Source of the DNA: Saccharospirillum salsuginis
GTDB lineage: Bacteria; Pseudomonadota; Gammaproteobacteria; Pseudomonadales; Natronospirillaceae
DNA length: 64,000 nt
Direction: 5' to 3'
Assembly: GCF_014651855.1 (NCBI RefSeq)
Contig: NZ_BMXR01000018.1
Span: forward strand, 1-64,000
In this document: positions 36,516 to 45,522 of the stretch, one piece after another
Layout of the letters: the number at the start of each line of letters is the position of its first letter
Position numbering within the stretch: position 1 is the stretch's first letter
Translations under genes and position numbers: made by a program
Notes under the pieces: generated by a model
What the model was told of the DNA's origin: nothing
The model's database searches: none
What the model saw: the letters and a program-made list of their open reading frames with translations, nothing else

Positions 36516-37082
36516 ATGAACACACAAGCACACCTCCCAACCCGCAATGGCCTCGACCTGGTGATGATGACCAAGACGGTGGAAGCCCTGCAAAACGACC
36601 CCGCACTCGCCCAGTTTGAATTCCGGGCCAGCAACCAATGGGTCAATGGCGGTGAAAACCGGTCGACTATCCGCGGTTTCTTCGGTGCCGGCACCGAAGA
36701 CGACTCGCGGACGGAGGATTTCACCTTCACCAACGGAGAACCTCCGGTCCTTCTGGGCAATAACGAAGGGGCTAATCCGGTCGAATTTCTACTGCATGCC
36801 CTGGCCGGCTGTGTAACCACCACGACCGTACTGCATGCAGCCGCCCGCGGTATTAACATCCGGAAGCTGTCGACCAGATTGTCCGGGAACATCAATCTGG
36901 AAGGGTTGTTGGCTTTGAACGACGAGGCCCAAGTCGGCTACGAGAGCATCCGCATTGTGATGGACATTGACGCCGATTGCAGCGACGAGGAACTGGATGA
37001 CCTGCTGAATTTCGCCAAGGATCATTCGCCCGTCTGCAACACCGTGTGCCGACCGGTACCGGTCATGCTCGAACGAGCGTGA
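36516..37082 (+). CDS. OsmC-family peroxiredoxin-like protein
   Basis: A 188-residue protein with the OsmC/Ohr fold. The two redox cysteines are in LLHALAGCVTTTTVLHA and KDHSPVCNTVCRPVPV, spaced as expected. OsmC proteins reduce organic or inorganic peroxides in the cytoplasm; the subgroup cannot be fixed from sequence alone. It has a longer N terminus (about 45 residues) than E. coli OsmC. The divergent GlxA-type gene suggests regulation by that protein. Confidence 0.85.
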   Translation: MNTQAHLPTRNGLDLVMMTKTVEALQNDPALAQFEFRASNQWVNGGENRSTIRGFFGAGTEDDSRTEDFTFTNGEPPVLLGNNEGANPVEFLLHALAGCVTTTTVLHAAARGINIRKLSTRLSGNINLEGLLALNDEAQVGYESIRIVMDIDADCSDEELDDLLNFAKDHSPVCNTVCRPVPVMLERA

Positions 37083-37100
37083 TGGCCGACCTCGGGGCGA

Positions 37101-37655
37101 TCATCGCCCCGATTCCTTCCTGTTCAGAGCCCCCTGTACGTAGTCAATCTTCGGAGCCCGAAACCCTATGGCTGCCCATGCGAACAGAAGCCTGGCCATA
37201 AAAGACAGGTTGTGGGTCTGTGGGTTCGGCACATCATCCGGAAGATCAACGCCTTCAGGCCGATCGCGGGTCATGGTTCGAAGATCCAGCGCCGGCAAAC
37301 TTCCGGCTGGCCACAGGTTGCCATAGAGGCTCAACCAATGACCCTTTGCGAATTCCAGGAATATGGGCGTATTGCAGCAAACCGCCACCACCCGGCGTGT
37401 CGGGGATTGGGGAGTCAGCCGGTGTTCGCGCAGTCTATCCCGCCCCTGGGTACATTGGACGCGATCTTTGCGATACAGCACAAAGCGCGTGGCGCGATGG
37501 CGATCCAATAGAGGTTTCGCACCGGGCAACGCCTGCAACTGGGCTCCGGCCTCCTGGCAATCGGCACACAGGCACTCTGTGCTGACAATGGGGTTGTTTT
37601 GAATATCCAAAGTTACCTGGCCACAGTCGCAGGTCAGGGTTTTAGATTGAGTCAT
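37101..37655 (-). CDS. DUF6151-like zinc protein (GFA-related)
   Basis: A 184-residue protein started at 37655 with AAGGAA upstream. CDCG, CLCADCQ and CCNTP supply a cysteine pattern like the Gfa/CENP-V zinc fold (CxCG...CxxC...C). The centre is Trp/Leu-rich (FAKGHWLSLYGNLWPAGSLP) and there is a hydrophobic stretch near residue 150. DUF6151 is the nearest recognised family. The function is unknown. It converges on the OsmC gene with an 18-bp gap. Confidence 0.65.
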   Translation of the reverse strand: MTQSKTLTCDCGQVTLDIQNNPIVSTECLCADCQEAGAQLQALPGAKPLLDRHRATRFVLYRKDRVQCTQGRDRLREHRLTPQSPTRRVVAVCCNTPIFLEFAKGHWLSLYGNLWPAGSLPALDLRTMTRDRPEGVDLPDDVPNPQTHNLSFMARLLFAWAAIGFRAPKIDYVQGALNRKESGR

Positions 37656-37812
37656 AGTCGATTCCTTCAATTCGTGGATGGCTCATCAGGCAATACAGCA
37701 CGTAATACCTCTCCAATCAAAGGACTGATCTGAAGAAGGTACACCACAATTGTCGAATTCGGCGGACCGTTTTCGACAGGTCCAATCATAGATTTTGAGT
37801 ACCAACCGAAAT

Positions 37813-38490
37813 TCATCCACCCCAGTTCCGGTCAATCGCGCTGGAACACAGCACAGCCCCAACCTCCCAAACGAGTTTCTCCTTGTCGTAGCGATCAATA
37901 GATTGTTCCTTAAGATCCATTATTTGCCAATTATCAGAAAACAATCTTGTGATGTCAGATAAATCAAAGAACCTTTTTGGAACACCATTTACGTTGTAAA
38001 AATGGGTGTCGATCTCCGGATAGCCATAAGCTCCATAGTTCACGTCATTGGTGGAGTTCAAGCGACAAATAAGCAATCCCGACCTCTTCAGTACTCTTGA
38101 TATTTCATTCACTGCACCTTCGGTGACCTGCCAATTAAAATAGTGAAGACACAAACTCGCCACAACCACATCAAACTGAGCCGTTTTAAATGGCAGGGGT
38201 TTGCTATGATCCACAACAACAGTATTTGGATGTACAATCCCTTTGAATCTGGGGTTTAAATCACAGGCGATTAGAATTGCTGAATAATCGGCTAGAATAG
38301 CCGTATCCATACCTTCGCCACAACCGAGCTCCAGAACGATCTTATTTTCTAGTTCAGGAAGCCACCGATTCAGCCAATCGCCATCTGATTTCATAGATTC
38401 AATAAATTCTCCGTGCCATACATCCCTTTTTCTCCTACGACGAGCAACTCCAATTCGCCAAGAGAAGATCGTAGAATCGCATAGAAACAC
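37813..38490 (-). CDS. SAM-dependent methyltransferase (class I), accessory
   Basis: A 225-residue protein with the class I Rossmann motif I, IVLELGCGEGMDTAIL, then IACDLNPRF (motif II), VVDHSKPLPF and FDVVVASLCLHYFNW (motif IV region). Its base composition is visibly more AT-rich than its neighbours, suggesting transfer. AAGG lies eight bases before the ATG. The substrate is unknown; the sequence is closer to small-molecule than to DNA methyltransferases (no NPPY or DPPY motif). It lies in the accessory patch next to a tRNA gene. Confidence 0.8.
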   Translation of the reverse strand: MFLCDSTIFSWRIGVARRRRKRDVWHGEFIESMKSDGDWLNRWLPELENKIVLELGCGEGMDTAILADYSAILIACDLNPRFKGIVHPNTVVVDHSKPLPFKTAQFDVVVASLCLHYFNWQVTEGAVNEISRVLKRSGLLICRLNSTNDVNYGAYGYPEIDTHFYNVNGVPKRFFDLSDITRLFSDNWQIMDLKEQSIDRYDKEKLVWEVGAVLCSSAIDRNWGG

Positions 38491-38556
38491 CTTACTTTAT
38501 CAGATCAAAACCCTAGACAACCCGCAATGACAGTTTAGTTTAGCATCAACATGTAA

Positions 38557-39006
38557 TCATGATAGACCTAATTCACGAGAAGACCATGACATGAGATTTT
38601 TCCATGCAGGCTCCAAATCCCAATGGTCAAACATAATTGACCGTGACTTGACCTCGCTCTTCCTCTCTATCTTGGATAAATAATGATACATAAAAGCCGA
38701 TACGCGAAAATTCATGATGCAATGAATAAATACTCTCTGATCTTTCAAAGCCGACAGCACTTTACAAAATGTACGTACCTGCTCTTTCGTCGGCGAGTCG
38801 AACTTTACCGGTATGTGTATATAACCAAGCCCTAGTTCAGAAATCAGCTTGTCTTCTTCCTGGACCGCATCGGGATGGTTTGGCATTCCAAGGTTTATTA
38901 TGTACTGGTATCCCGCATCAGCAATTACCTCAAACTGGTCTGCCCTTGGCTGTCCGGCCGTCGCAATATTTTCAGTTAATTGAACATAGTTTCTTATCGC
39001 TTCCAT
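38557..39006 (-). CDS. Protein-tyrosine-phosphatase-like protein (DUF442-related)
   Basis: A 149-residue protein with YVQLTENIATAGQPRADQF at the N terminus, the opening of the beta-lactamase-hydrolase/DUF442 phosphatase-like family. The P-loop reads RVFIHCIMNFRVSAF. The catalytic Cys is followed by four, not five, residues before Arg, unlike the canonical C(x5)R. Similar HCxxNxR loops occur in this family. Activity is therefore uncertain. The gene is AT-rich and lies in the accessory patch. Confidence 0.65.
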   Translation of the reverse strand: MEAIRNYVQLTENIATAGQPRADQFEVIADAGYQYIINLGMPNHPDAVQEEDKLISELGLGYIHIPVKFDSPTKEQVRTFCKVLSALKDQRVFIHCIMNFRVSAFMYHYLSKIERKSEVKSRSIMFDHWDLEPAWKNLMSWSSRELGLS

Positions 39007-39220
39007 GTTCTAACCATACTCCCATATATTTAGTTGAATGAATTCCCAACAAAGCTCACGTAAAATCGGCCAACAATATCTGCTATACAACGTTAAGTAC
39101 CACAATGTTCTGCGAAACTAATTTTCCACCTCGTTACAGTTCGTCTGTCTCGTCGAAATCACTTTATTTAATAGCATCCATAAACTGAACATCATGTTCG
39201 CCGGTCTCATTTGAAGCGTG
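39007..39220. other. AT-rich intergenic stretch in the accessory patch
   Basis: No gene or structured RNA is recognised. Composition matches the flanking low-GC accessory genes. Confidence 0.35.
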
Positions 39221-39748
39221 TCAGACGTCTGACTTCCTGAACATTCCGATTACAGAACGCCTCCAATAAAAACCCAAGATGATCGATAACACAGTAAACG
39301 AAATCGCACTCATCGCACAAGCAGCACGCACACGATGGGCCAGACTCAACAACTCCCTTCCCTCCTTCATTTCCAACGCACCGGCTTGAACTTTTCTCTC
39401 TCCAGCGTCAACCGCCCTTTCCCCTTCGGCAACTGTCTTGTCACCTTCGGCAATCTCCTCTCTGCCCTCCTCAAACCCTTTCCCACTTTGCAAAAGCTCA
39501 TCCATAAACACCAAAAAGACATTGCTTCTGGCTTGTTCATACTCTTTCTTTCCATCAGACAGGTCTTTCTTGCCGGCATCCAATTTAGTCTGGCCTTCCT
39601 CCAGTGCGGACTGCCCCTTTTCAAGATCCTTCTGACCAGCCGACAATTGCTCTTTCCCAATGGCGATTTTCTCGGAAATAAAGAGATACCGCGCCCCCGA
39701 AACAAGAGCCAGGCTAATGGTCAGTAGCAATACGAGCACCTTGATCAT
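39221..39748 (-). CDS. Membrane protein with glycine-marked heptad coiled coil
   Basis: A 175-residue protein started at 39748 (MIKVLVLLLTISLALV), with GGTGGA upstream. Two membrane segments lie at about 3-22 and 145-165. Between them, residues 28-140 form heptads in which Gly recurs every seven residues: G-KEQLSA-G-QKDLEK-G-QSALEE, and later G-ERAVDA-G-ERKVQA-G. This resembles the coiled coils of YhgE/Pip- and MmpL-type proteins. The region is split by a short hydrophobic break near residue 75 (NVFLVFMDELL), giving a hairpin. Function is unknown. Confidence 0.6.
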   Translation of the reverse strand: MIKVLVLLLTISLALVSGARYLFISEKIAIGKEQLSAGQKDLEKGQSALEEGQTKLDAGKKDLSDGKKEYEQARSNVFLVFMDELLQSGKGFEEGREEIAEGDKTVAEGERAVDAGERKVQAGALEMKEGRELLSLAHRVRAACAMSAISFTVLSIILGFYWRRSVIGMFRKSDV

Positions 39749-39982
39749 GATGCGTCCACCCGCGACAAATCGGCCGTTAATTCGACATTGAACGTCACGC
39801 CTTATTCGGCCCTGGCGTGTAATCAACCAGGATCTTCTCTTAGCGGTGTAATGGATCCTGGGTTTATGTGCAAGTTTCGGAGTCGGCGGTGGGCCAGATC
39901 ATTGCTCGTGTTGGGGATTGCGCTTCTTAAGGGTAATCCCACGGCAAGCAGGAAAAAGGAGAAAAATGAAGGAGTTAGAACG

Positions 39983-40009
39983 AAAAAACCGGCCAATAGG
40001 CCGGTTTTT
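39983..40009. terminator. Rho-independent terminator of tRNA-Ala copy 2
   Basis: Stem AACCGGCC/GGCCGGTT with loop AATA, A-run on the left (T-run on the minus strand) and TTTTT on the right. It matches the terminator of tRNA-Ala copy 1 except for the loop. Confidence 0.85.
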
Positions 40010-40015
40010 GGAATT

Positions 40016-40091
40016 TGGTGGAGCTATGCGGGATCGAACCGCAGACCTCCTGCATGCCATGCAGGCGCTCTCCCAGCTGAGCTATAGCCCC
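40016..40091 (-). tRNA. tRNA-Ala (anticodon GGC), second copy
   Basis: A 76-nt cloverleaf with encoded CCA, identical to the copy at 15771-15846. It lies downstream of gltX on the same strand, as in Pseudomonas, where tRNA genes follow gltX. Its 3' end faces the AT-rich accessory patch. Confidence 0.98.
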
Positions 40092-40134
40092 ATATCGGGT
40101 CTGTCTTTTGGGCTTACCCCGAAAGACGAAGCGC

Positions 40135-40163
40135 ATAGTACGGGGCAATGGCCGGGGTGTCAA
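40135..40163 (-). promoter_or_regulatory. Sigma-70 promoter of tRNA-Ala copy 2
   Basis: Minus strand TTGACA (40163-40158), 17-bp spacer, TACTAT (40140-40135), about 44 bp before the tRNA 5' end. Confidence 0.7.
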
Positions 40164-40219
40164 GCGGTTTTTCTCTTTTAATTCAACGACTTGGCACCCG
40201 GGTGAGCTATCCCCTGCCC

Positions 40220-41713
40220 TCAGTCCATGAAGGCGGCGATCTGCTGGAATTCTTTCTCCAGGCTCTTGAGCTTTTTCTTGCCCAGACCGCCCAGCACCTC
40301 GATGGCGTGACGGATGCGTCCGCGGGTCATGTCCGGGCCGAGGATAGCCATGGCGTCCAGTACGGAGACGGAAGCCGGCTGGCCGGTAATGGCAATGAAC
40401 AGCGGGGCCATGATGTCGCGCATCTTGTGGCCCAGGTGGTCGCCGACCGCTTTAACATCGGCCATGACGTTATCCTTGTTCCAGTGGCGCTGGGTTTCCA
40501 GCTTCCAGAGGATCAACTGCAGCGTCTTTTTCAGCTCATCCTCATCCAGCTTGACGGGTTCGAAGCTGGCGGCGTTGATGCTGGGCAGCCCCTGGAAAAA
40601 CATCATGGCCAGCGGCGCGGCGTCGCTCAAGCGTTCGATACGCTGTTGCACCATGGGCAGGAACCGGTCGACGTACTCGCGGTTGTATTTCCAGGCCATC
40701 ATCCGGTCCATCAGTTGTTCCGGGGTGTGGTCTTCGCGAATGTAGCGCCCGTTCAGCCAATCGAGTTTCTCCGGGTCGAAGACGGGGCCGCCCAGGGAGA
40801 CGCGTTTGACGTCGAAATTGTCGATCATTTCCCGCTGGGTGAACTTTTCTTCGCCGCTGGGCATCGTCCAGCCCATCATGCCGAGGAAGTTCAGCAGCGC
40901 CTCGGGCAGGATGCCGAGCGCGTGGTAATAATCGATGGAGGTCGGGTTCTTGCGCTTGCTCAGTTTGGATTTGTCGGCGTTGCGCAGCAGCGGCAAGTGA
41001 CAGAACACCGGCGGCTCCCAGCCGAAGTATTGGTACAGCAACAATTGTTTGGGGGTGGAGGATATCCACTCCTCCCCGCGCAGAATGTGGCTGATCTCCA
41101 TCAGGTGGTCGTCCACCACACACGCCAAGTGATAGGTGGGCATGCCGTCGCTCTTGAGCAGCACCTGCATGTCGATCTGTTTCCAGTCGATCTCGATGGT
41201 GCCACGCAGCTCGTCTTCGAGCTCACAGATGCCCTCTTCCGGCACCTTCATGCGGATGACGGAGGCTTCTCCGTCCGCCAGGCGACGGTTCACTTCGTCC
41301 TCGGAAAGGTGCATGCAGTGGCCGTCGTAGCCGGCCAGGCCTTGCGCCTGACGCTCTTTGCGCATTTCGTCCAGGCGTTCGGCCGTGCAGAAGCAGTGGA
41401 AGGCGTGGCCGTCCTGAATCAGCCTGTGTGCATGCTCCTGATAGATGGACTGGCGCTCGCTCTGGCGGTAAGGGCCGTGCGGGCCGCCGCAGTCGGGGCC
41501 TTCGTCCCAGTCGAGGCCGAGCCATTTCAGGGACTTGAGAATGGCGGCTTCGGACTCGGGGGTGGACCGGGTGCGGTCGGTGTCTTCAATTCGCAGGATG
41601 AACTCGCCGCCCTGGCTCTTGGCAAAAGCCCGGTTGAACAAGGCGATATAGGCGGTGCCGACGTGCGGATCCCCGGTCGGTGACGGGGCGATACGGGTGC
41701 GAATCTTGGTCAT
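40220..41713 (-). CDS. gltX: Glutamyl-tRNA synthetase
   Basis: A 497-residue class I synthetase. The HIGH-type motif appears as SPTGDPHVGTAYIALFN, the KMSKS-type motif as NADKSKLSKRKNP. ILRIEDTDRTRS and the C-terminal anticodon-binding helical domain are normal. The start at 41713 (MTKIRTRIAPSPTG) gives the standard N terminus; a start six codons earlier is possible. It charges tRNA-Glu with glutamate. A tRNA-Ala follows downstream. Confidence 0.97.
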   Translation of the reverse strand: MTKIRTRIAPSPTGDPHVGTAYIALFNRAFAKSQGGEFILRIEDTDRTRSTPESEAAILKSLKWLGLDWDEGPDCGGPHGPYRQSERQSIYQEHAHRLIQDGHAFHCFCTAERLDEMRKERQAQGLAGYDGHCMHLSEDEVNRRLADGEASVIRMKVPEEGICELEDELRGTIEIDWKQIDMQVLLKSDGMPTYHLACVVDDHLMEISHILRGEEWISSTPKQLLLYQYFGWEPPVFCHLPLLRNADKSKLSKRKNPTSIDYYHALGILPEALLNFLGMMGWTMPSGEEKFTQREMIDNFDVKRVSLGGPVFDPEKLDWLNGRYIREDHTPEQLMDRMMAWKYNREYVDRFLPMVQQRIERLSDAAPLAMMFFQGLPSINAASFEPVKLDEDELKKTLQLILWKLETQRHWNKDNVMADVKAVGDHLGHKMRDIMAPLFIAITGQPASVSVLDAMAILGPDMTRGRIRHAIEVLGGLGKKKLKSLEKEFQQIAAFMD

Positions 41714-41861
41714 GGCCGATGCGTCTTCCATCTACTCTGGGAAAAAGGCCGGCAGTATAGCCGGTTGAGCGGCTGTGCAAAAGCCGCCCAAGGCTCGATC
41801 GGCCATGAGCCACCCCTCTATCGGGTACTCGCCGTCACGGATCGGTTTAGGACAGCGCCCG

Positions 41862-42620
41862 CTATCGACCGCCGGCTACATCGAGAAAGGCTCCGCTGAC
41901 ATAACCGGCGTCATCCGAGAGCAGCCAGGCGATACTGGCGGTAACTTCCTCGGGACGGCCGCCGCGTTTCATCGGCACGCCTTTTTCAACGCGTCTGATC
42001 CTGTCCGGCTCGCCGCCGTCGGCGTGGATTTCGGTATCGATGATACCGGGACGAACGGTGTTGACGCGAATCCCTTCTTCCGCCACTTCGATGGCAAGTC
42101 CACGAGTCAGAGCGTCCATGGCCGCCTTGGAAGCCGCGTAATCGACGTATTCGTTGGGCGACCCCAGTCGAGCCGCGGCCGAAGAAACATTGACGATTGC
42201 CCCACCCGGCCCGCCGTGCCGGGTCGACATTCGTCTGACCGCTTCACGGCAGCACAGGAAGGCACTGGTCACGTTTGTCGTGAACATCCGATTCAGACGT
42301 TCGGCGGACATGTCTTCGACGCGCATTTGAGTCTGAACAATGCCGACATTGTTGACCAGAGCGGTCAAACCGCCAAAACGGTCATCAACTTCGCGAAACA
42401 GTCTCTCCACATCAGCCTCCAGGGAGACATCGGCCTGAACCAGCAGGACCTCCGATCCCAGTTCGGTCAGCTCCCGACAGAGCGCCTCGGCCGGCTCACT
42501 CCGTTGGCGGAAATTCAAGCACAAACGGTAGCCCTGCCCGGCCAGATGACGGGCTGTGGCCGCACCGATGCCCCGGCCGGCGCCGGTGATCAGGGCGGTG
42601 GGTGAAACGCGCGTGGTCAT
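41862..42620 (-). CDS. Short-chain dehydrogenase/reductase
   Basis: A 252-residue Rossmann enzyme with cofactor motif TGAGRGIG, NNVG after the fourth strand, catalytic Ser in IVNVSSAAA, Tyr/Lys in YVDYAASK, and the RPGIIDTEIHADGGEP loop. The sequence is close to the YgfF/glucose-1-dehydrogenase-like group. NADPH preference is suggested by the Arg in NFRQRS. The substrate is unknown. It is a single gene. Confidence 0.88.
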   Translation of the reverse strand: MTTRVSPTALITGAGRGIGAATARHLAGQGYRLCLNFRQRSEPAEALCRELTELGSEVLLVQADVSLEADVERLFREVDDRFGGLTALVNNVGIVQTQMRVEDMSAERLNRMFTTNVTSAFLCCREAVRRMSTRHGGPGGAIVNVSSAAARLGSPNEYVDYAASKAAMDALTRGLAIEVAEEGIRVNTVRPGIIDTEIHADGGEPDRIRRVEKGVPMKRGGRPEEVTASIAWLLSDDAGYVSGAFLDVAGGR

Positions 42621-42806
42621 GTAATCAATCCTTCATGGACGTAAAGTCGCGCCCATTTAACCCGCTTCGTAGCACCATGCCAAGCTCAACGGTTCATCAT
42701 CGCCAGGCCTCTGGCAGGGAATCAATGCGCTATCCAGGCCTTGCCTATACCGAATTCACGAGGCTTCCCACCCAGTCCTTCCAATTAAACTGGGTTAACC
42801 AATTCG

Positions 42807-43535
42807 CTATTTCATGGCGGCGGGCACAGTTTCATTCACCAACAGTGCCGGCACTTCATCCAATCGACGGATCATCCGCTCCGGTGTGTCCAGTTCATCC
42901 GGCCAGGTGTGAAACCCGTGAAGCCAAATAGCGGTTAGCCCGGCATCGCGTGCGCCGAGGTAGTCATTGCGAGGATGATCGCCAACGTAAACACACTCTT
43001 CCGGCCGCCATCCCGCTTCTTCAAGCGCCAGGTGAAACAACCGGGCATCGGGTTTCTTGATGCCGACCCCACCCGAGGCGACCAACTGTTCGATGTCGCC
43101 CTTGAACGGCATGGCTTCCAACGTGGATTCCCGACTTTCCTGACGACCGTTGGATATGATGCCGACGAAATAGCCGTTGGCTTTCAAATGTTTGATCACA
43201 TCTTCGGCACCCGGCATGGGTACGGACTGTTTGGGCAGATGTTCACACCAATGGTCCACGATGGCGCCGGGATCAACCGTCACTTTCCAGGTCAGTTCTT
43301 CTGACAACGCATGAGCAACCATTTCCATCACCGTAGGGTAAGGGGCATCGTCAGGCCTGTAGCCACCGTTGTCTGCCGCAGTCACGGTCGCCAATACCTT
43401 ATCCGACGACACCGGTTCGAGTGCCGAGTCGAACTCGGTCATAAAACGCCGACAGTATTGCTGAATGCTTTGCTGTCGGTGGACCAGGGTATTGTCCAGA
43501 TCAAAGTAGATGGCTTTGATGGAAGATGGATCCAT
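42807..43535 (-). CDS. HAD-family hydrolase (phosphoglycolate phosphatase/YjjG-like)
   Basis: A 242-residue protein started at 43535 with AAAAGGAA upstream; a start at 43556 is possible. Motif I reads IYFDLDNTLVH with the nucleophile Asp, motif II Ser/Thr is in GIISNGRQ, Lys is in GIKKPDARLF, and motif IV is VYVGDHPRNDYLGARDAG. The helical cap lies between about residues 20 and 95 (C1 type). It hydrolyses an unidentified phosphate ester in the cytoplasm. Confidence 0.88.
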   Translation of the reverse strand: MDPSSIKAIYFDLDNTLVHRQQSIQQYCRRFMTEFDSALEPVSSDKVLATVTAADNGGYRPDDAPYPTVMEMVAHALSEELTWKVTVDPGAIVDHWCEHLPKQSVPMPGAEDVIKHLKANGYFVGIISNGRQESRESTLEAMPFKGDIEQLVASGGVGIKKPDARLFHLALEEAGWRPEECVYVGDHPRNDYLGARDAGLTAIWLHGFHTWPDELDTPERMIRRLDEVPALLVNETVPAAMK

Positions 43536-43653
43536 TGTTGGAGTATTCCTTTTCATGACGTTGGAAGCTGAAACGTTGGTGTGTATTAATCTTCGAATAC
43601 GTTTGACGGCCAGATTATCAGAGGCAAATGGACAACGTAATTGTATTGGTCAA

Positions 43654-43680
43654 CAAAAAAACCCCGACCAAAGGCCGGGG
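43654..43680 (-). terminator. Rho-independent terminator after gap
   Basis: On the minus strand CCCCGGCC-TTT-GGTCGGGG followed by seven T. It separates the GAPDH gene from the HAD gene. Confidence 0.85.
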
Positions 43681-43724
43681 CATCGAGTGGGGATGGAGCT
43701 TAAGTTTTTGCTTACGACAGCGTT

Positions 43725-45185
43725 TTACACTGTTTTGGGGTAGATCTGGTAGTGAATGCCGGCCATGTCGTGGATGGTGCGCACGACCTGGGCGCTGTAG
43801 CCGGCTTCGTTGTCGTACCAGACGTACACGATGGCGCGGTTGCCGGTAACGATGGTGGCGCCGCTATCGACGATGCCGGTCTTGCGGTTACCAACGAAGT
43901 CGGAGGAGACGGCTTCGGGCGAGTTGGTGTAGTCGATCTGCTTGTGCAGGTCGGAGTACAGGGCCGTGTGGCGCAGGTAGTCGTTCAACTCGTCGCGGCT
44001 GGTTTCGGTTTTGAGGTTCAGGTTCAAAATCGCCATCGATACGTTCGGCGTCGGCACACGAATGGCGTTGCCGGTCAGCTTGCCGGACAGTTCCGGCAGG
44101 GCTTTGGCGACGGCCTTGGCGGCGCCGGTTTCGGTCAGCACCATGTTCAGCGGAGCACTGCGGCCGCGACGCTCGCCCTTGTGGTAGTTGTCGATCAGGT
44201 TTTGGTCGTTGGTGTAGCTGTGCACCGTCTCGACGTGACCGTTCTCGATGCCGTACTGGTCGTTCAGGGCTTTCAGTACCGGCGTGATCGCGTTGGTGGT
44301 ACAGGACGCCGCCGAGACAATGGTGTCTTCATCGGTAATGTTGTCGTCGTTGATGCCGTGGACGATGTTCTTGATGTCGCCTTTGCCCGGTGCGGTCAAC
44401 AGGACGCGGCTGGCACCCGGGCTGTCCAGGTGCTGGCTCAATCCGTCGCGGTCGCGCCATTTACCGGTGTTGTCAACGACGATGGCGTCGCGAATGCCGT
44501 AGCGTGTGTAGTCCACTTCGGCCGGGGAATTGGCGTAGATCACCTGAACGGCGGTGCCGTTGATGACCAGGGTGTCGTTCTCGTTGTCGACGGTGATGGT
44601 GCCTTCGAAGCTGCCATGCACGGAATCACGACGCAGCAGACTGGCGCGTTTGACCAGGTCGTCTTCGGCACCGCCGGGGCGAACCACAATGGCGCGCAGG
44701 CGCAGCGGGGAACCGCCGGCTTTTTCGATCAGGATGCGGGCCAGCAATCGGCCGATGCGACCGAAACCGTACAGAACCACGTCCTTCGCCGGCGTGCTGT
44801 AGCGGGCGTTGGCGTCGTAGCCACCTTTCAGGTCGGCCAGTTCATCGTCGAGGAAGTGACGCAGGGGCGTACCCATCGCCTGGCTCTTGTGCTTGAGCGC
44901 GAGTTTGCCGACGTCAATGTGAGCGGGAGCCAGGTTCATCTCGTCCAGCAGTTCCAGCACGCCCAGGGTTTCGTTGACGGAAAGCTCGTGACCTTCCACC
45001 TGACGAACGAAACGATGGGTTTTCAGCAACTGGATGACCGACTGGTTGATGATCTGCCGGCCGTAGATGGAGGTGATGACGTTGTTCTTCCGGTAAAGGC
45101 GACCGATGATGGGAATCATGGTTTCCGCCAGGGCTTCCTTTTCCTGCCAGCGCAGCAGGGTTTGGTCGATGGCTGCTTGGTTCAC
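43725..45185 (-). CDS. gap: Glyceraldehyde-3-phosphate dehydrogenase, long (GapB/gap2) type
   Basis: A 486-residue GAPDH with an N-terminal extension of about 130 residues not present in the 335-residue class. The NAD fold starts at VVLYGFGRIGRLLARIL. The active-site Cys is in SAASCTTNAITPVL, and the catalytic His in the ENGHVETVHSYTNDQNL region. The long form is frequent in Pseudomonas, Vibrio and related marine bacteria and is usually assigned gluconeogenic or general glycolytic use. Upstream at 45344-45360 is a candidate HexR site. A strong terminator follows. Confidence 0.95.
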   Translation of the reverse strand: MNQAAIDQTLLRWQEKEALAETMIPIIGRLYRKNNVITSIYGRQIINQSVIQLLKTHRFVRQVEGHELSVNETLGVLELLDEMNLAPAHIDVGKLALKHKSQAMGTPLRHFLDDELADLKGGYDANARYSTPAKDVVLYGFGRIGRLLARILIEKAGGSPLRLRAIVVRPGGAEDDLVKRASLLRRDSVHGSFEGTITVDNENDTLVINGTAVQVIYANSPAEVDYTRYGIRDAIVVDNTGKWRDRDGLSQHLDSPGASRVLLTAPGKGDIKNIVHGINDDNITDEDTIVSAASCTTNAITPVLKALNDQYGIENGHVETVHSYTNDQNLIDNYHKGERRGRSAPLNMVLTETGAAKAVAKALPELSGKLTGNAIRVPTPNVSMAILNLNLKTETSRDELNDYLRHTALYSDLHKQIDYTNSPEAVSSDFVGNRKTGIVDSGATIVTGNRAIVYVWYDNEAGYSAQVVRTIHDMAGIHYQIYPKTV

Positions 45186-45343
45186 AGGCTGTCCTCTTAA
45201 TGTCCTAGTCGATAGGTAGTCGTGGCTTCCCGGTTATGTGTCCGGATTGCCGCGCATTCTAGGGCAGCCGATTTTCGATTTCGAGCTCAATTGTCAGTCA
45301 TTTTCTGCAAACGTGTTGCTATCTTCATCGATCTTTCATCCTG

Positions 45344-45360
45344 CTGAAAGTTTATTACAA
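45344..45360 (-). promoter_or_regulatory. Candidate HexR operator upstream of gap
   Basis: On the minus strand TTGTAATAAACTTTCAG, which agrees at about 14 of 17 positions with the HexR palindrome TTGTAATAAAATTACAA. HexR controls central carbon genes including gap in many gammaproteobacteria. The site lies about 160 bp upstream of the gap start, in a 337-bp gap with no gene. This is a match by eye to a remembered consensus. Confidence 0.4.
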
Positions 45361-45522
45361 CAAAGTGTCAAACACAGGGCAGTTCCTGTCCCGGTAGTCA
45401 GGTTTGCCGTTCATTAAAACACGTGAAGAAACCCGGTGTTTGTCCGGGAATTCTCACGTATTGCACTGAAACGGAGCCTTCTTGCACGGTCGAAGAGGTG
45501 TTTTAAGCTATTGTGACTGAAA

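Noticed and set aside
37656..40091. Search for a duplicated tRNA-Ala 3' end (att site) bounding the AT-rich patch
   Set aside because: No copy of the tRNA end was found near 37.7 kb, and there is no integrase.
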